In this document: piece after piece, positions 7,527 to 15,621 of the stretch | How positions within the stretch are numbered: position 1 is the stretch's first letter | How the letters are laid out: the number at the start of each line of letters is the position of its first letter | Source: Candidatus Desulfobacula maris | GTDB taxonomy: Bacteria; Desulfobacterota; Desulfobacteria; Desulfobacterales; Desulfobacteraceae | DNA length: 34,024 nucleotides | Direction of reading: 5' to 3' | Assembly (NCBI GenBank): GCA_014383445.1 | Contig: JACNHV010000250.1 | Location: 1-34,024, forward strand | The notes under the pieces: model-generated | Seen by the model: only the letters and a program-made list of their open reading frames with translations | Databases searched by the model: none | What the model was told of the DNA's origin: nothing | Position numbers and translations under genes: made by a program

Positions 7527-8090
7527 TCCGGCTTTGATAGCGAACGAGTAATTTAGCGGTTGTCCGCATATCTCCGCAATTTGGTTAATGTCTTTTTTCT
7601 AACCGCATATCATTCATGGCGGGTGGTCTTTGAAAGGGATATACCATACAAAAAATACATACAGGGCATGTTTCAGGTACTATTCCGCCTTGTCAGCTCT
7701 AAATCGCAGGTGTGAAAATTATTTTTATGACACTTTCCTTATATAAAAGAAGGTTGAATTAAGCAATAGGTATAAATACCTATATTTGTTAAATATATTA
7801 AAAAGTTTTATGGTTTTGAAAATAATGGCAGAGCGCCTAGACGATATGTGTGAGAGCCCAGTCGTGCTTTTGCGCAATCTGGGGGACTTAAAATCCATTG
7901 GATAAATCGCTATTCGGCCATTTTGCCAATCCTGGCATTTTGGCCAAATAGAAGGCTGTGGCTAGATTTTCTTTTTTTAGAACAACCACAGCACTCTGAG
8001 AACAGACCAGATGAAATCTTTCTTGTGATTCTCTTACTCTTTATGCTACAAGTTTTTTAAACACTGCAATTCATAACGGAGGTAAAAAAT
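7527..8090. other. Intergenic region upstream of the DHH gene, containing repeat R2 right copy
   Basis: About 560 bases. Holds the right R2 repeat (7603-7743), a 26-codon ATG frame at 7825-7905 without a ribosome binding site, an imperfect inverted repeat built on GGCCATTTTGCCA near 7917-7947, and a perfect 7-bp stem GCTGTGG/CCACAGC spanning 7955-7992 with a T-rich loop. The last might be a terminator or a leader structure for the DHH gene. No promoter was assigned. Confidence 0.4.
7603..7743 (+). repeat. Direct repeat R2, right copy
   Basis: Second copy of 5205-5346, about 93% identical by hand alignment. It sits between the RhuM fragment and the DHH phosphoesterase gene. A partial echo, TTGTCCGCATAT, also occurs just upstream at about 7559-7571, as it does at the left copy. 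Confidence 0.75.
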
Positions 8091-9008
8091 ATGCGACTGG
8101 TAACCAGATCAGACTTTGACGGCCTTGGTTGTGCGGCCATTCTAAAAGAGGTGGGAAAGATTGATGACATCAAGTTTGTTCATCCCAAGGATGTTCAGGA
8201 TGGAAAAATAGAAGTTACATCCAATGATATACTGGCCAATATACCCTATGTAAAGGGTTGCGGCGTATGGTATGACCATCACTCAAGTGAACAGGAACGA
8301 AAGGCCTTTGGTGAATTTAAAGGAAAGTGTGATCCCACAGCTTCCAGTGCCGCACGGGTGGTTTACAATTTTTATGGCGGATATGACGGGTTTAAAAATG
8401 ACCATCTGGATGATCTGGTTGATGCAGTGGACAGGTCTGATTCAGCACTATTCACTAAAGAGGAGATACTTGATCCTGATGGCTGGGTCCTGTTATCCTT
8501 TGTCATGGACCCAAGAACGGGCCTTGGCCGGTACAGAGACTATAGGATCAGCAACTATGCCCTTATGATGGACATGATCGACTATTGCCGTGAAAAGACA
8601 GACAAACAGATTCTTGAGCTTCCTGATATAAAAGAGCGAACCATTCGCTATTTTGAGCAGGACAAGCTGTTCCGTGAGATGCTGCTGCAGAACAGCACGG
8701 CCCATGATTCAGTGGTACTGCTTGACCTGCGTGATCAGGAAGAAATTTATACAGGGAACAGGTTTCTGTTATACAGCCTTTTTCCTGAACAGAACATTTC
8801 CATGACTGTTATGTGGGGTTTTCAACGTCAGAACATTGTAATCACCTGTGGCTACAGCATCATTAACAGAACTGCCACGGTGGATGTTGGATCATTGATG
8901 TTAAAGCACGGCGGCGGAGGTCATCATCGAGTGGGAACCTGTCAGGTTTCAGTGGAAAAGGCAGAACAAGCCATTAGGGAAATTCTGGAAACACTGAACA
9001 AGGGATAA
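8091..9008 (+). CDS. DHH-family phosphoesterase
   Basis: 305 residues with an ideal GGAGG ribosome binding site 7 bases before ATG 8091. The DHH superfamily motifs are present: motif I RSDFDGLGCAAIL (Asp8, Asp10), motif III YDHHSS (Asp62, His63, His64), and a C-terminal DHHA1 glycine-rich motif GGGGHHRVGTC near residue 283. These residues bind Mn ions for cleaving phosphoesters; relatives include RecJ, NrnA (nanoRNase/pAp phosphatase) and PPX-type exopolyphosphatases. The missing RecJ-type extra domains and the small size favour an oligoribonuclease/pAp- or polyphosphate-type enzyme, but the substrate cannot be told from sequence. It is monocistronic and convergent with recD2. Confidence 0.85.
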   Translation: MRLVTRSDFDGLGCAAILKEVGKIDDIKFVHPKDVQDGKIEVTSNDILANIPYVKGCGVWYDHHSSEQERKAFGEFKGKCDPTASSAARVVYNFYGGYDGFKNDHLDDLVDAVDRSDSALFTKEEILDPDGWVLLSFVMDPRTGLGRYRDYRISNYALMMDMIDYCREKTDKQILELPDIKERTIRYFEQDKLFREMLLQNSTAHDSVVLLDLRDQEEIYTGNRFLLYSLFPEQNISMTVMWGFQRQNIVITCGYSIINRTATVDVGSLMLKHGGGGHHRVGTCQVSVEKAEQAIREILETLNKG

Positions 9009-9010
9009 TC

Positions 9011-9029
9011 GATTTTTTTTAGAAAAATC
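9011..9029. terminator. Possible AT-rich hairpin between converging DHH and recD2 genes
   Basis: GATTTTT and AAAAATC pair around a short loop directly after the DHH stop codon, in the gap between two converging genes. The stem has no GC core, so terminator function is uncertain. Confidence 0.3.
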
Positions 9030-9097
9030 CCATGAAAGAGTTGACGCTTCCGGCAATGAACTCAATGTGGACATCAATCTGAAAAAATTGATGAATA

Positions 9098-11248
9098 TCA
9101 GGGCAACATTAATTTTTCTTTAAGGCCTGAGAGGCGCAAGGCGGTTTTATTATTGTTTAAAGCCATCTTAAGGGCTTTTGAAGACCCGACAATGATTACC
9201 AGGTGTTTACCCCGGGTCATGGCAGTATATAAAAGGTTTCTCTGCAAGAGCGGGAAATGGGCCGTGGTCAGTGCGATAATGACGGCGCCATACTCACTGC
9301 CCTGGGATTTATGAACAGATATGGTATATGCCAGGGTAAGTTCATCCAGTTCCAGAATATCATATTCTACAATGCGGCCATCGTAATTCACCAGAACTTT
9401 GTTTTCCGTTTTAATCACCTCGGCAACGATACCGATATCACCGTTAAACACATCTTTTTCATAATTATTTTTCAGATGCATGACCTTGTCATTGGGTTTA
9501 AACATGATGCCCCGGTTCTCTATGCCGCCCCTGGACCGATTTAACACCTTTTGAAGTTGCTGGTTCAAATTTATGGTACCGGCTTCTCCCCGATGCATGG
9601 GTGTTAAGACCTGTATTTCGTCAATATGAGGGAATGCATCGGGTATTCGTTTTGAACACAGTTCAAGGATGGTTTTCACCACTTTTTCAGATGTCTGGTT
9701 CTCAATAAAATAAAACTCTGACAATTCGCCGGCCCCGGCCTTTTGAAAATCCGGCATCTCTCCGTTCCGGATACTGTGGGCATACATGATAATAGGGCTT
9801 TGCTTTGCCTGCCTGAATATATTTGTTAAAGAAAAGACCTTTATGCGCTCAGATTCAATAATATCAGACAATATATTGCCAGGCCCCACAGAAGGAAGCT
9901 GGAATGTATCCCCCACAAGTATCAGGACAGCAGTTACAGGCATGGCTTCAATCAGCCGGTACATGAGAATGGTATCCACCATGGAGGCTTCATCAACGAT
10001 AAACACATCCAGCTCAAGGGGATTGGCAAAATTTCTTTCAAAGGTCTGGTTTTCAAAGTCAAAGCCCAAAAGCTTGTGCAGGGTAAAGGCCTTTTCCCCC
10101 GTTACTTCTGAAAGACGTCTGGCTGCTCTTCCCGTTGGGGCACTTAAGGTAACCTTTAGATTTTGCAGTTTAAAGACTTCACATAATGCTCTTATCAGTG
10201 TTGTTTTACCCGTTCCGGGCCCCCCTGTGATCACAACAATTTTTTCAAGCAACACTTTATTTACAACACTTAATTGCTCTTTGGATAATTTTATGGCCAG
10301 TTTTGAGAGAACCTCTTCAAGTATTTTATCCTTGCTGATTTGATGGGGTATGACAGGCATAGATAAAATGGCTTTTATCCTTGATGCAATAATAGATTCT
10401 GCCTTGTACAGCCTTGAAAGGTAAATTTTTGTTTCATCTTCATGGGTTTCTATTTTTACTTCATCCAAATCTATCAATTGTTCCAGGGCCTTATCAAACC
10501 TGTCCGGGTCTATGCCGGACAGGTTTGAACAGAACAGAAATATTTTTTTCTTAAGTCCATAGACATGCCCATCCTGTTCAAAAGATAATAGACAATGGAT
10601 CAGACATGCCTGAAGGCGGTTTTCATCATCTTTTTTTACACCGCCGTTCATGGCAATCATATCTGCCAGGCTGAACCCGATCACGGGAAGATCCTTTGCA
10701 ATGGCATAGGGGTTTTTCTGTAAAATGTTCAGGGTCTGGGAACCATAAATCTGGAGAATGGTGGCAGCATGATATACACCCACACCATTTTCCTGGAGGA
10801 ATTGCATGACCCTTCTGACAGCATGATGCTTGTTCCAGGTCTGCTCAATCAGTGTTTTTTTAGCTTCTCCGATTCCATGAATATGCTTCAGCTTATCCGG
10901 CTCGTTTTCAATTATATCCAGGGTTTTTTCTTCAAAATGATCCACTATCTTATCAGCCAGGGATTTGCCGATTCCTTTAATCATACCCGAACCAAGATAA
11001 TTACGGATGCCTGAAACCGTTGCAGGCAAAACAACCTTATAAATTTCTACTTTAAACTGGTCTCCATATTTAGGATGGGTGATCCATTTTCCAGAGATTT
11101 CAAGGCTTTCACCTTCAAACACTCCTGCAAGATGTCCCACAATGGTGACAGGGTCATTGATTTTGGCAATCCGAAGCTTGGCTATGGTATAATGGTTATC
11201 CTGGTTTTGATAGGTGAGCCTTTCTAAAATGCCTTTGATGATGATCAT
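9098..11248 (-). CDS. recD2: RecD2-type ATP-dependent helicase
   Basis: 716 residues, the standard RecD2 length. Order: an N-terminal OB-like domain (about 1-75), tandem helix-hairpin-helix segments (GMIKGIGKSLADKIV near 88 and IHGIGEAKKTLIEQ near 123), then a superfamily 1B motor with Walker A GGPGTGKT (342-349), Walker B VFIVDEASMV, motif III GDTFQLPSVG, and the UvrD_C_2 end LAYTISVHKSQGSEY. RecD2 is a 5'-3' DNA helicase acting in repair without RecBC. It is the last gene of the hsp20-lon-rlpA-gmhB-recD2 run; its ATG directly abuts the gmhB stop, so translational coupling is likely. Confidence 0.93.
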   Translation of the reverse strand: MIIIKGILERLTYQNQDNHYTIAKLRIAKINDPVTIVGHLAGVFEGESLEISGKWITHPKYGDQFKVEIYKVVLPATVSGIRNYLGSGMIKGIGKSLADKIVDHFEEKTLDIIENEPDKLKHIHGIGEAKKTLIEQTWNKHHAVRRVMQFLQENGVGVYHAATILQIYGSQTLNILQKNPYAIAKDLPVIGFSLADMIAMNGGVKKDDENRLQACLIHCLLSFEQDGHVYGLKKKIFLFCSNLSGIDPDRFDKALEQLIDLDEVKIETHEDETKIYLSRLYKAESIIASRIKAILSMPVIPHQISKDKILEEVLSKLAIKLSKEQLSVVNKVLLEKIVVITGGPGTGKTTLIRALCEVFKLQNLKVTLSAPTGRAARRLSEVTGEKAFTLHKLLGFDFENQTFERNFANPLELDVFIVDEASMVDTILMYRLIEAMPVTAVLILVGDTFQLPSVGPGNILSDIIESERIKVFSLTNIFRQAKQSPIIMYAHSIRNGEMPDFQKAGAGELSEFYFIENQTSEKVVKTILELCSKRIPDAFPHIDEIQVLTPMHRGEAGTINLNQQLQKVLNRSRGGIENRGIMFKPNDKVMHLKNNYEKDVFNGDIGIVAEVIKTENKVLVNYDGRIVEYDILELDELTLAYTISVHKSQGSEYGAVIIALTTAHFPLLQRNLLYTAMTRGKHLVIIVGSSKALKMALNNNKTALRLSGLKEKLMLP

Positions 11249-11806
11249 TTAACTTTTCACGCTATTGATGATCCAAAGGGCGGCTTCATAAAGATCTGTA
11301 CCAATAAAGTCAGGGATGATGCCTTTTTGAAAAAGCTGCTGTTGTGCCGCAAGCCCATTTCCCGTTTTGACCAGCAAGGCTTTTGAGCACCCTGCATTGC
11401 GTGAGCATTCAATATCTTTGGCACTGTCCCCCACCATAAAGGATTGATTAAGATCAATCTGGTATTTTTTTTGGGCCTTAAGGATAAGTCCAGGGCTTGG
11501 CTTTCTACAGGAACAATTGTCTGTCGGGGTATGGGGGCAGTAAAAAATGTCCTTGATGTCTCCGCCCGCCTTTTTAACCCCGTCTTTCATTTTTTTAAAA
11601 ATAGCATCCAATGTTTTTGGGCTGACCATCTTTCTGCCGACCAAAGACTGGTTGGTGATCACAATGACGTTAAAACCATTTTGGGTCAAAAGGGCAATGG
11701 CCTCAGGGCTATTTGGGATAAACTCAAACTCTGATTCATTTTTAATATATTCGGAAGAGTCCACATTAATGACTCCATCCCGGTCTAAAAAAACTATCCG
11801 TTCCAT
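11249..11806 (-). CDS. gmhB: D-glycero-D-manno-heptose-1,7-bisphosphate 7-phosphatase
   Basis: 185 residues of the HAD superfamily. Motif I is FLDRDGVIN (nucleophile Asp8, acid/base Asp10), motif II ITNQS (50-54), and motif III/IV MVGDSAKDIE (Asp127). The GmhB-specific zinc loop is complete: Cys90, His92, Cys98, Cys100 in CPHTPTDNCSCRKP. The enzyme removes the C7 phosphate during synthesis of ADP-heptose for the LPS inner core, or GDP-heptose depending on subtype; it acts in the cytosol. This supports an LPS-bearing organism. It lies 11 bases after rlpA and abuts recD2. Histidinol-phosphatase-type relatives share the fold, but the zinc loop favours GmhB. Confidence 0.88.
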   Translation of the reverse strand: MERIVFLDRDGVINVDSSEYIKNESEFEFIPNSPEAIALLTQNGFNVIVITNQSLVGRKMVSPKTLDAIFKKMKDGVKKAGGDIKDIFYCPHTPTDNCSCRKPSPGLILKAQKKYQIDLNQSFMVGDSAKDIECSRNAGCSKALLVKTGNGLAAQQQLFQKGIIPDFIGTDLYEAALWIINSVKS

Positions 11807-11817
11807 AATTTTTCTCT

Positions 11818-12612
11818 TTATTCAGCAACGGCAAAGGCACTGCCAAAACCTTGTGCAATGATTTTTTCACTGAATCTTATGGCATCTTTTAAATTGGTAA
11901 ATTGGCCGATTCTTACCCTGTAAAAAGTCCCGCGGTCATCCGTAAACGGTGTAACATGTGCATTTTGATAGTGCTTTGATAATTTATCCCGGTATGCCAG
12001 GGCATTGGCATTGACCTGGAATGCCCCAACCTGTACTGTAAAATTGCCTGTCCAATAATCAATGGGTTTAAAGGCAATGGGATCTTTTGTTTCCTTTGAA
12101 TATGACGTGGCCATTCCAAGGGCAGTCACCTTTACTTTTTCAGTTCCAGATCCCAGTATTCCGATGCGGCTTGCCCCAGTATAAGACAGATCAATGATTC
12201 TGCCAGGGACAAAAGGGCCGCGATCATTGATCCTTACAACAATTTTCCGGTTGTTTTTAAGGTTATCAACACTGACCCAGGTATTCATGGGCAGGGTTTT
12301 GTGCGCAGCCGTCATGGCATACATGTTGTAAGTTTCACCATTGGATGTTTTTCTTCCATGGAATTTTTTCCCGTACCAGGAGGCAAACCCGGTTTGTACA
12401 AACCCTTCAGCGCTGGCAATCGGTGTGTACTGAATTCCATATATTTTATAAGGTCTCTGGGTTGCAGGCTTCTTTTGCCCTGGAGATGAACTTGTTTTAT
12501 CGCTTGATGATTCTATCGGTGGTATATGGTCTGAATCATGGGGGGCAAAGGGGATTGAACATCCGAAAAAAGCCAATGAGAACAATATCAGGATCTGGGA
12601 TGTGAACTTCAA
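11818..12612 (-). CDS. rlpA: RlpA-like septal lytic transglycosylase lipoprotein with SPOR domain
   Basis: 264 residues. The N-terminus is a lipoprotein signal with lipobox ending at Cys18 (LAFFGC). A Ser/Pro-rich linker follows, then the double-psi beta-barrel (about 72-165): GFASWYGKKFHGRKTSNGE, AAHKTLPMNTWV with conserved His104, and RINDRGPFVPGRIIDLS with catalytic Asp130. A SPOR domain (about 190-260, TVQVGAFQV and YRVRIGQF) binds denuded peptidoglycan at the septum. RlpA cleaves glycan strands lacking stem peptides during daughter-cell separation. It sits 27 bases downstream of lon and 11 bases before gmhB, on the same strand. Confidence 0.92.
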   Translation of the reverse strand: MKFTSQILILFSLAFFGCSIPFAPHDSDHIPPIESSSDKTSSSPGQKKPATQRPYKIYGIQYTPIASAEGFVQTGFASWYGKKFHGRKTSNGETYNMYAMTAAHKTLPMNTWVSVDNLKNNRKIVVRINDRGPFVPGRIIDLSYTGASRIGILGSGTEKVKVTALGMATSYSKETKDPIAFKPIDYWTGNFTVQVGAFQVNANALAYRDKLSKHYQNAHVTPFTDDRGTFYRVRIGQFTNLKDAIRFSEKIIAQGFGSAFAVAE

Positions 12613-12639
12613 AAAAATACTCCGTAATCTATAGCATTA

Positions 12640-14991
12640 TCAGTCAAGGGCTAGTTCCAATACGCTTTCCATTTTATCAACAAAGTAAAATTCAATGAAA
12701 TTTTTTATATAATCCGGCACATCCTCCATATCTTTTTGATTCCATAGCGGCAGAATAATCTTTTTAATTCCTGCCCTATGAGCTGCAATCACTTTTTCCT
12801 TGATCCCTCCCACGGGCAGAACTTCTCCTCTTAGGGTAATTTCACCACTCATGGCCAGACGTTTTTTCACAATCCGTCCTGTCATCAATGATGTCAAACA
12901 GGTCAGCATTGCCACACCGGCCGAAGGACCATCCTTTGGTATTGATCCCTCTGGCACATGAATATGAAGATCATGATTGTTGAAAAAGGCTTCATCCACG
13001 TTTAATTTTTTTGCATTGGCCCGGATAAAGCTTAAGGCAGTGCTGGCAGATTCTTTCATGACATCCCCAAGCTGCCCTGTTAAGGTAAGGTTTTTCCCCC
13101 CTTTCATGGCCACGGCCTCTATAAAGAGGATCTCTCCCCCATAGGGAGTCCAGGCAAGCCCCACAACAACCCCGGGATTTTCTATCCTCAACGCCAGATC
13201 CGGCATATTTGATACAGGGCCCAGATATTCATGCAGATCTTTTTGACCCACAATAAGATTTTTAGCTTTTTTTTCTGCAATTTTGCTTGCAACTCCCCGG
13301 CAAACTGATCCGATATGCCGTTCCAGGTTTCGCAAACCTGATTCCCTTGTATATCCTGAAATAATTTTTTTCACGGCACCAAAGGTAATTTTAACCTGGG
13401 TTGAATTTAGACCGTTTGCATCCCTTTGCCTGGGAACCAGATACCGTGTAGCGATTTTTAATTTTTCCTCTTCCGTATAACCGTTCAGTTCAAGAATTTC
13501 CATCCTGTCTCTCAGGGGTGCCGGGATTGTATGGAGCACATTTGCCGTAGTTAAAAACATCACATCGGAAAGATCAAAGGACACATCCAGGTAATGATCT
13601 GAAAAAGAAAAATTCTGTTCCGGGTCAAGGACTTCCAAAAGGGCGGAAGAAGGATCTCCATGATAGGAGGAGCTCACCTTGTCGATCTCATCCAGCATGA
13701 ACACGGGATTTTTTGTGCCGGCTTTTCTCAAACACTGGATAATTCTTCCTGGAAGCGCACCCACATAGGTTCTTCTATGACCCCTGATTTCAGCTTCATC
13801 CCGAACCCCTCCCAGGGCAATTCTGACAAACTCCCGGCCCAGGGCTCTGGCAATAGATCTGCCAAGGGATGTTTTACCCGTGCCTGGAGGGCCTGTAAAA
13901 CAAAGAATCGGGCCTTTGGAATCGTTTTTTAATTTACGAACGGCCAGATATTCAAGAATCCTTTTTTTGGGTTTTTCAAGACCATAATGGTCATTGTTCA
14001 GTATTCTTCTTGCTTCTTTAATATCCAGTTTATCCTTTGACCGCTGATTCCAGGGCAAAGATGTCAGCCAGTCAAGATAGGTGGATGCCACCACATATTC
14101 AGAAGAAGAAGGATGCATCCGAGACAATCTCTGCAACTCTCTTTTCCCTTCTTTTTGTGCTTCTTCAGACAAACCTTTTTCTTCAATTTTAGTCTGGTAT
14201 TCTTTTATTTCAACTCTATCGTCTTCCGTTTCACCCAGCTCTTCTTTAATGGCTTTCATCTGTTGACGAAGATAGTATTCCCGCTGGCGCTTATCCATAT
14301 CTTCTTTTACCTGGGTCTGGATCTTGGAGCCCATTTCCAGGATTTCCAATTGATCATTGACAAGCCGGGTCACTTTTTTCAAACGTTTAGTGACATCCAG
14401 CAGCTCGATAACCTTTTGTTTTTCCAGGACGGGTGCATTAATGGTGGAGGCAACCATATCTGCAAGAACATTGGGTTCCTGCAATGATTTGATCATATGG
14501 CCCATTTCTGACGGAAGCCCAGGGGAAAGGTTTACAACTTTTTCATATTGTTCAACAATATTGACCATCAAGGCCCGGTTTTCTTTGTTCCTGTCAGCAT
14601 TTCTATTTTCCAGGACATCAATTTGCGCCTGTATATATTTTTTGCCGGAAAGAAATTTTTTGACCCTGAAACGGTCTAAACCCTGTATTAAAAGCTGGGC
14701 TTTATCATCTTCCATTTTGGACATTTTTAAAATAATGGCTATGGTACCGATCATGTGGAGATCATTTGCCGTGTGTCTGGAATCAATATCAGATCGTTTG
14801 GATAAAAGCAGTCCCAGCATCCTGTTCCCGGACATGGCCTCATCAATCAGCTCCACTGCTTCATTTTGAACCAATACCAGAGGCAATACCATTTTGGGGA
14901 AAAGATTGGTGTCAACGATGGGAAGAATTGGTATAATATTGGGAATATTATCTGAAGTTATATTGCGTGAGGGAGCCTTAAGATCATCCAT
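12640..14991 (-). CDS. lon: ATP-dependent protease Lon
   Basis: 783 residues, normal for bacterial LonA. The N-terminal substrate-binding domain begins IPNIIPILPIVDTNLFP and covers about 20-215, followed by a coiled-coil segment (215-300). The AAA+ module has Walker A GPPGTGKTS (367-375) and Walker B FMLDEID (431-437). The protease domain has catalytic Ser690 (PKDGPSAGVAM) and the dyad Lys in GGIKEK (728-733). Lon degrades misfolded and regulatory proteins. It follows hsp20 by 31 bases, a natural heat-shock pairing. All catalytic residues are present. Confidence 0.96.
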   Translation of the reverse strand: MDDLKAPSRNITSDNIPNIIPILPIVDTNLFPKMVLPLVLVQNEAVELIDEAMSGNRMLGLLLSKRSDIDSRHTANDLHMIGTIAIILKMSKMEDDKAQLLIQGLDRFRVKKFLSGKKYIQAQIDVLENRNADRNKENRALMVNIVEQYEKVVNLSPGLPSEMGHMIKSLQEPNVLADMVASTINAPVLEKQKVIELLDVTKRLKKVTRLVNDQLEILEMGSKIQTQVKEDMDKRQREYYLRQQMKAIKEELGETEDDRVEIKEYQTKIEEKGLSEEAQKEGKRELQRLSRMHPSSSEYVVASTYLDWLTSLPWNQRSKDKLDIKEARRILNNDHYGLEKPKKRILEYLAVRKLKNDSKGPILCFTGPPGTGKTSLGRSIARALGREFVRIALGGVRDEAEIRGHRRTYVGALPGRIIQCLRKAGTKNPVFMLDEIDKVSSSYHGDPSSALLEVLDPEQNFSFSDHYLDVSFDLSDVMFLTTANVLHTIPAPLRDRMEILELNGYTEEEKLKIATRYLVPRQRDANGLNSTQVKITFGAVKKIISGYTRESGLRNLERHIGSVCRGVASKIAEKKAKNLIVGQKDLHEYLGPVSNMPDLALRIENPGVVVGLAWTPYGGEILFIEAVAMKGGKNLTLTGQLGDVMKESASTALSFIRANAKKLNVDEAFFNNHDLHIHVPEGSIPKDGPSAGVAMLTCLTSLMTGRIVKKRLAMSGEITLRGEVLPVGGIKEKVIAAHRAGIKKIILPLWNQKDMEDVPDYIKNFIEFYFVDKMESVLELALD

Positions 14992-15022
14992 TATTCTAGG
15001 GGTTCCTTTTGGAATCCATGGC

Positions 15023-15475
15023 TTAAATGAAATCTATGGAAACATTTTGTTTCCCCTTAATTTCTTTATTTAAAAATTTTCCAAGGGTAAGCTCTAAAAA
15101 CCCATTGGAAAAAATAGCAGATACTTTTTCAACATCAATAATACTTGGCAGGTATAAAACCCGTTCAAACTGTCCGAATTGTATTTCTGCAAGTCTGTAT
15201 GTGGCTGTCTGGTCAGGATGGTTACTTTTTCTACTGCCTGAAATTTTAACGGCTTTGTTGCTGACTTCAATAACAATATTTTCTCTTTTTACACCTGCTA
15301 TTTCAACCTGGATAATGATTTCACTTCTTGTCTCAAGTATATCCATCTGGGGTTTCCATATCCGTTTTGAAAAACAAAACATGGGATTAACGGATTGAAA
15401 CAATCCTCCAAAAGATTTTTCTTCAGTTGTTTGTGTTTCAATATTATCTCCAAACCGTATTTCTATATGTTTCAT
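15023..15475 (-). CDS. Hsp20/alpha-crystallin small heat-shock protein
   Basis: Start chosen at ATG 15475 (150 residues) because AGGAG lies 5 bases upstream; an earlier in-frame ATG at 15508 lacks a ribosome binding site. The alpha-crystallin domain spans about residues 40-135: PQMDILETRSEIIIQVEIAG, KISGSRK, the QFERVLYLP strand, and the closing AIFSNGFLELTLGK (the A-x-x-x-n-G-x-L signature). Small Hsps hold unfolding proteins as oligomers for later refolding or proteolysis, here probably by the adjacent Lon. It is the first gene of the hsp20-lon-rlpA-gmhB-recD2 run. No obvious CIRCE or sigma-32 element was found. Confidence 0.9.
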   Translation of the reverse strand: MKHIEIRFGDNIETQTTEEKSFGGLFQSVNPMFCFSKRIWKPQMDILETRSEIIIQVEIAGVKRENIVIEVSNKAVKISGSRKSNHPDQTATYRLAEIQFGQFERVLYLPSIIDVEKVSAIFSNGFLELTLGKFLNKEIKGKQNVSIDFI

Positions 15476-15522
15476 ATTAACTCCTGATGATACTGGTAAA
15501 TCAATCATCTGATAATTTGATT

Positions 15523-15551
15523 AAAATACCATTTGACTCAGATATTGTAAA
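15523..15551 (-). promoter_or_regulatory. Candidate promoter of the hsp20-lon cluster
   Basis: On the minus strand TTTACA (15551-15546) and TATTTT (15528-15523) are 17 bases apart, giving a predicted start near 15516 and a 40-base leader before hsp20. It is moderate against the sigma-70 consensus. No CIRCE inverted repeat or sigma-54 GG-N10-GC pair is evident nearby. Confidence 0.4.
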
Positions 15552-15621
15552 GCGGTATTAAAAAACACTATTCTGTAAAAGCCCTGGCAAGTTAGAAGAG
15601 TTAGCTCATGCCACAGCCTTT

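Noticed and set aside
15476..15508. Upstream ATG at 15508 for Hsp20
   Set aside because: No ribosome binding site, whereas ATG 15475 has AGGAG at ideal spacing.
15590..15620. Possible sigma-54 promoter (TGGCATGAGCTAACTC) upstream of hsp20
   Set aside because: The -12 GC element (TTGC) is missing at the required spacing.
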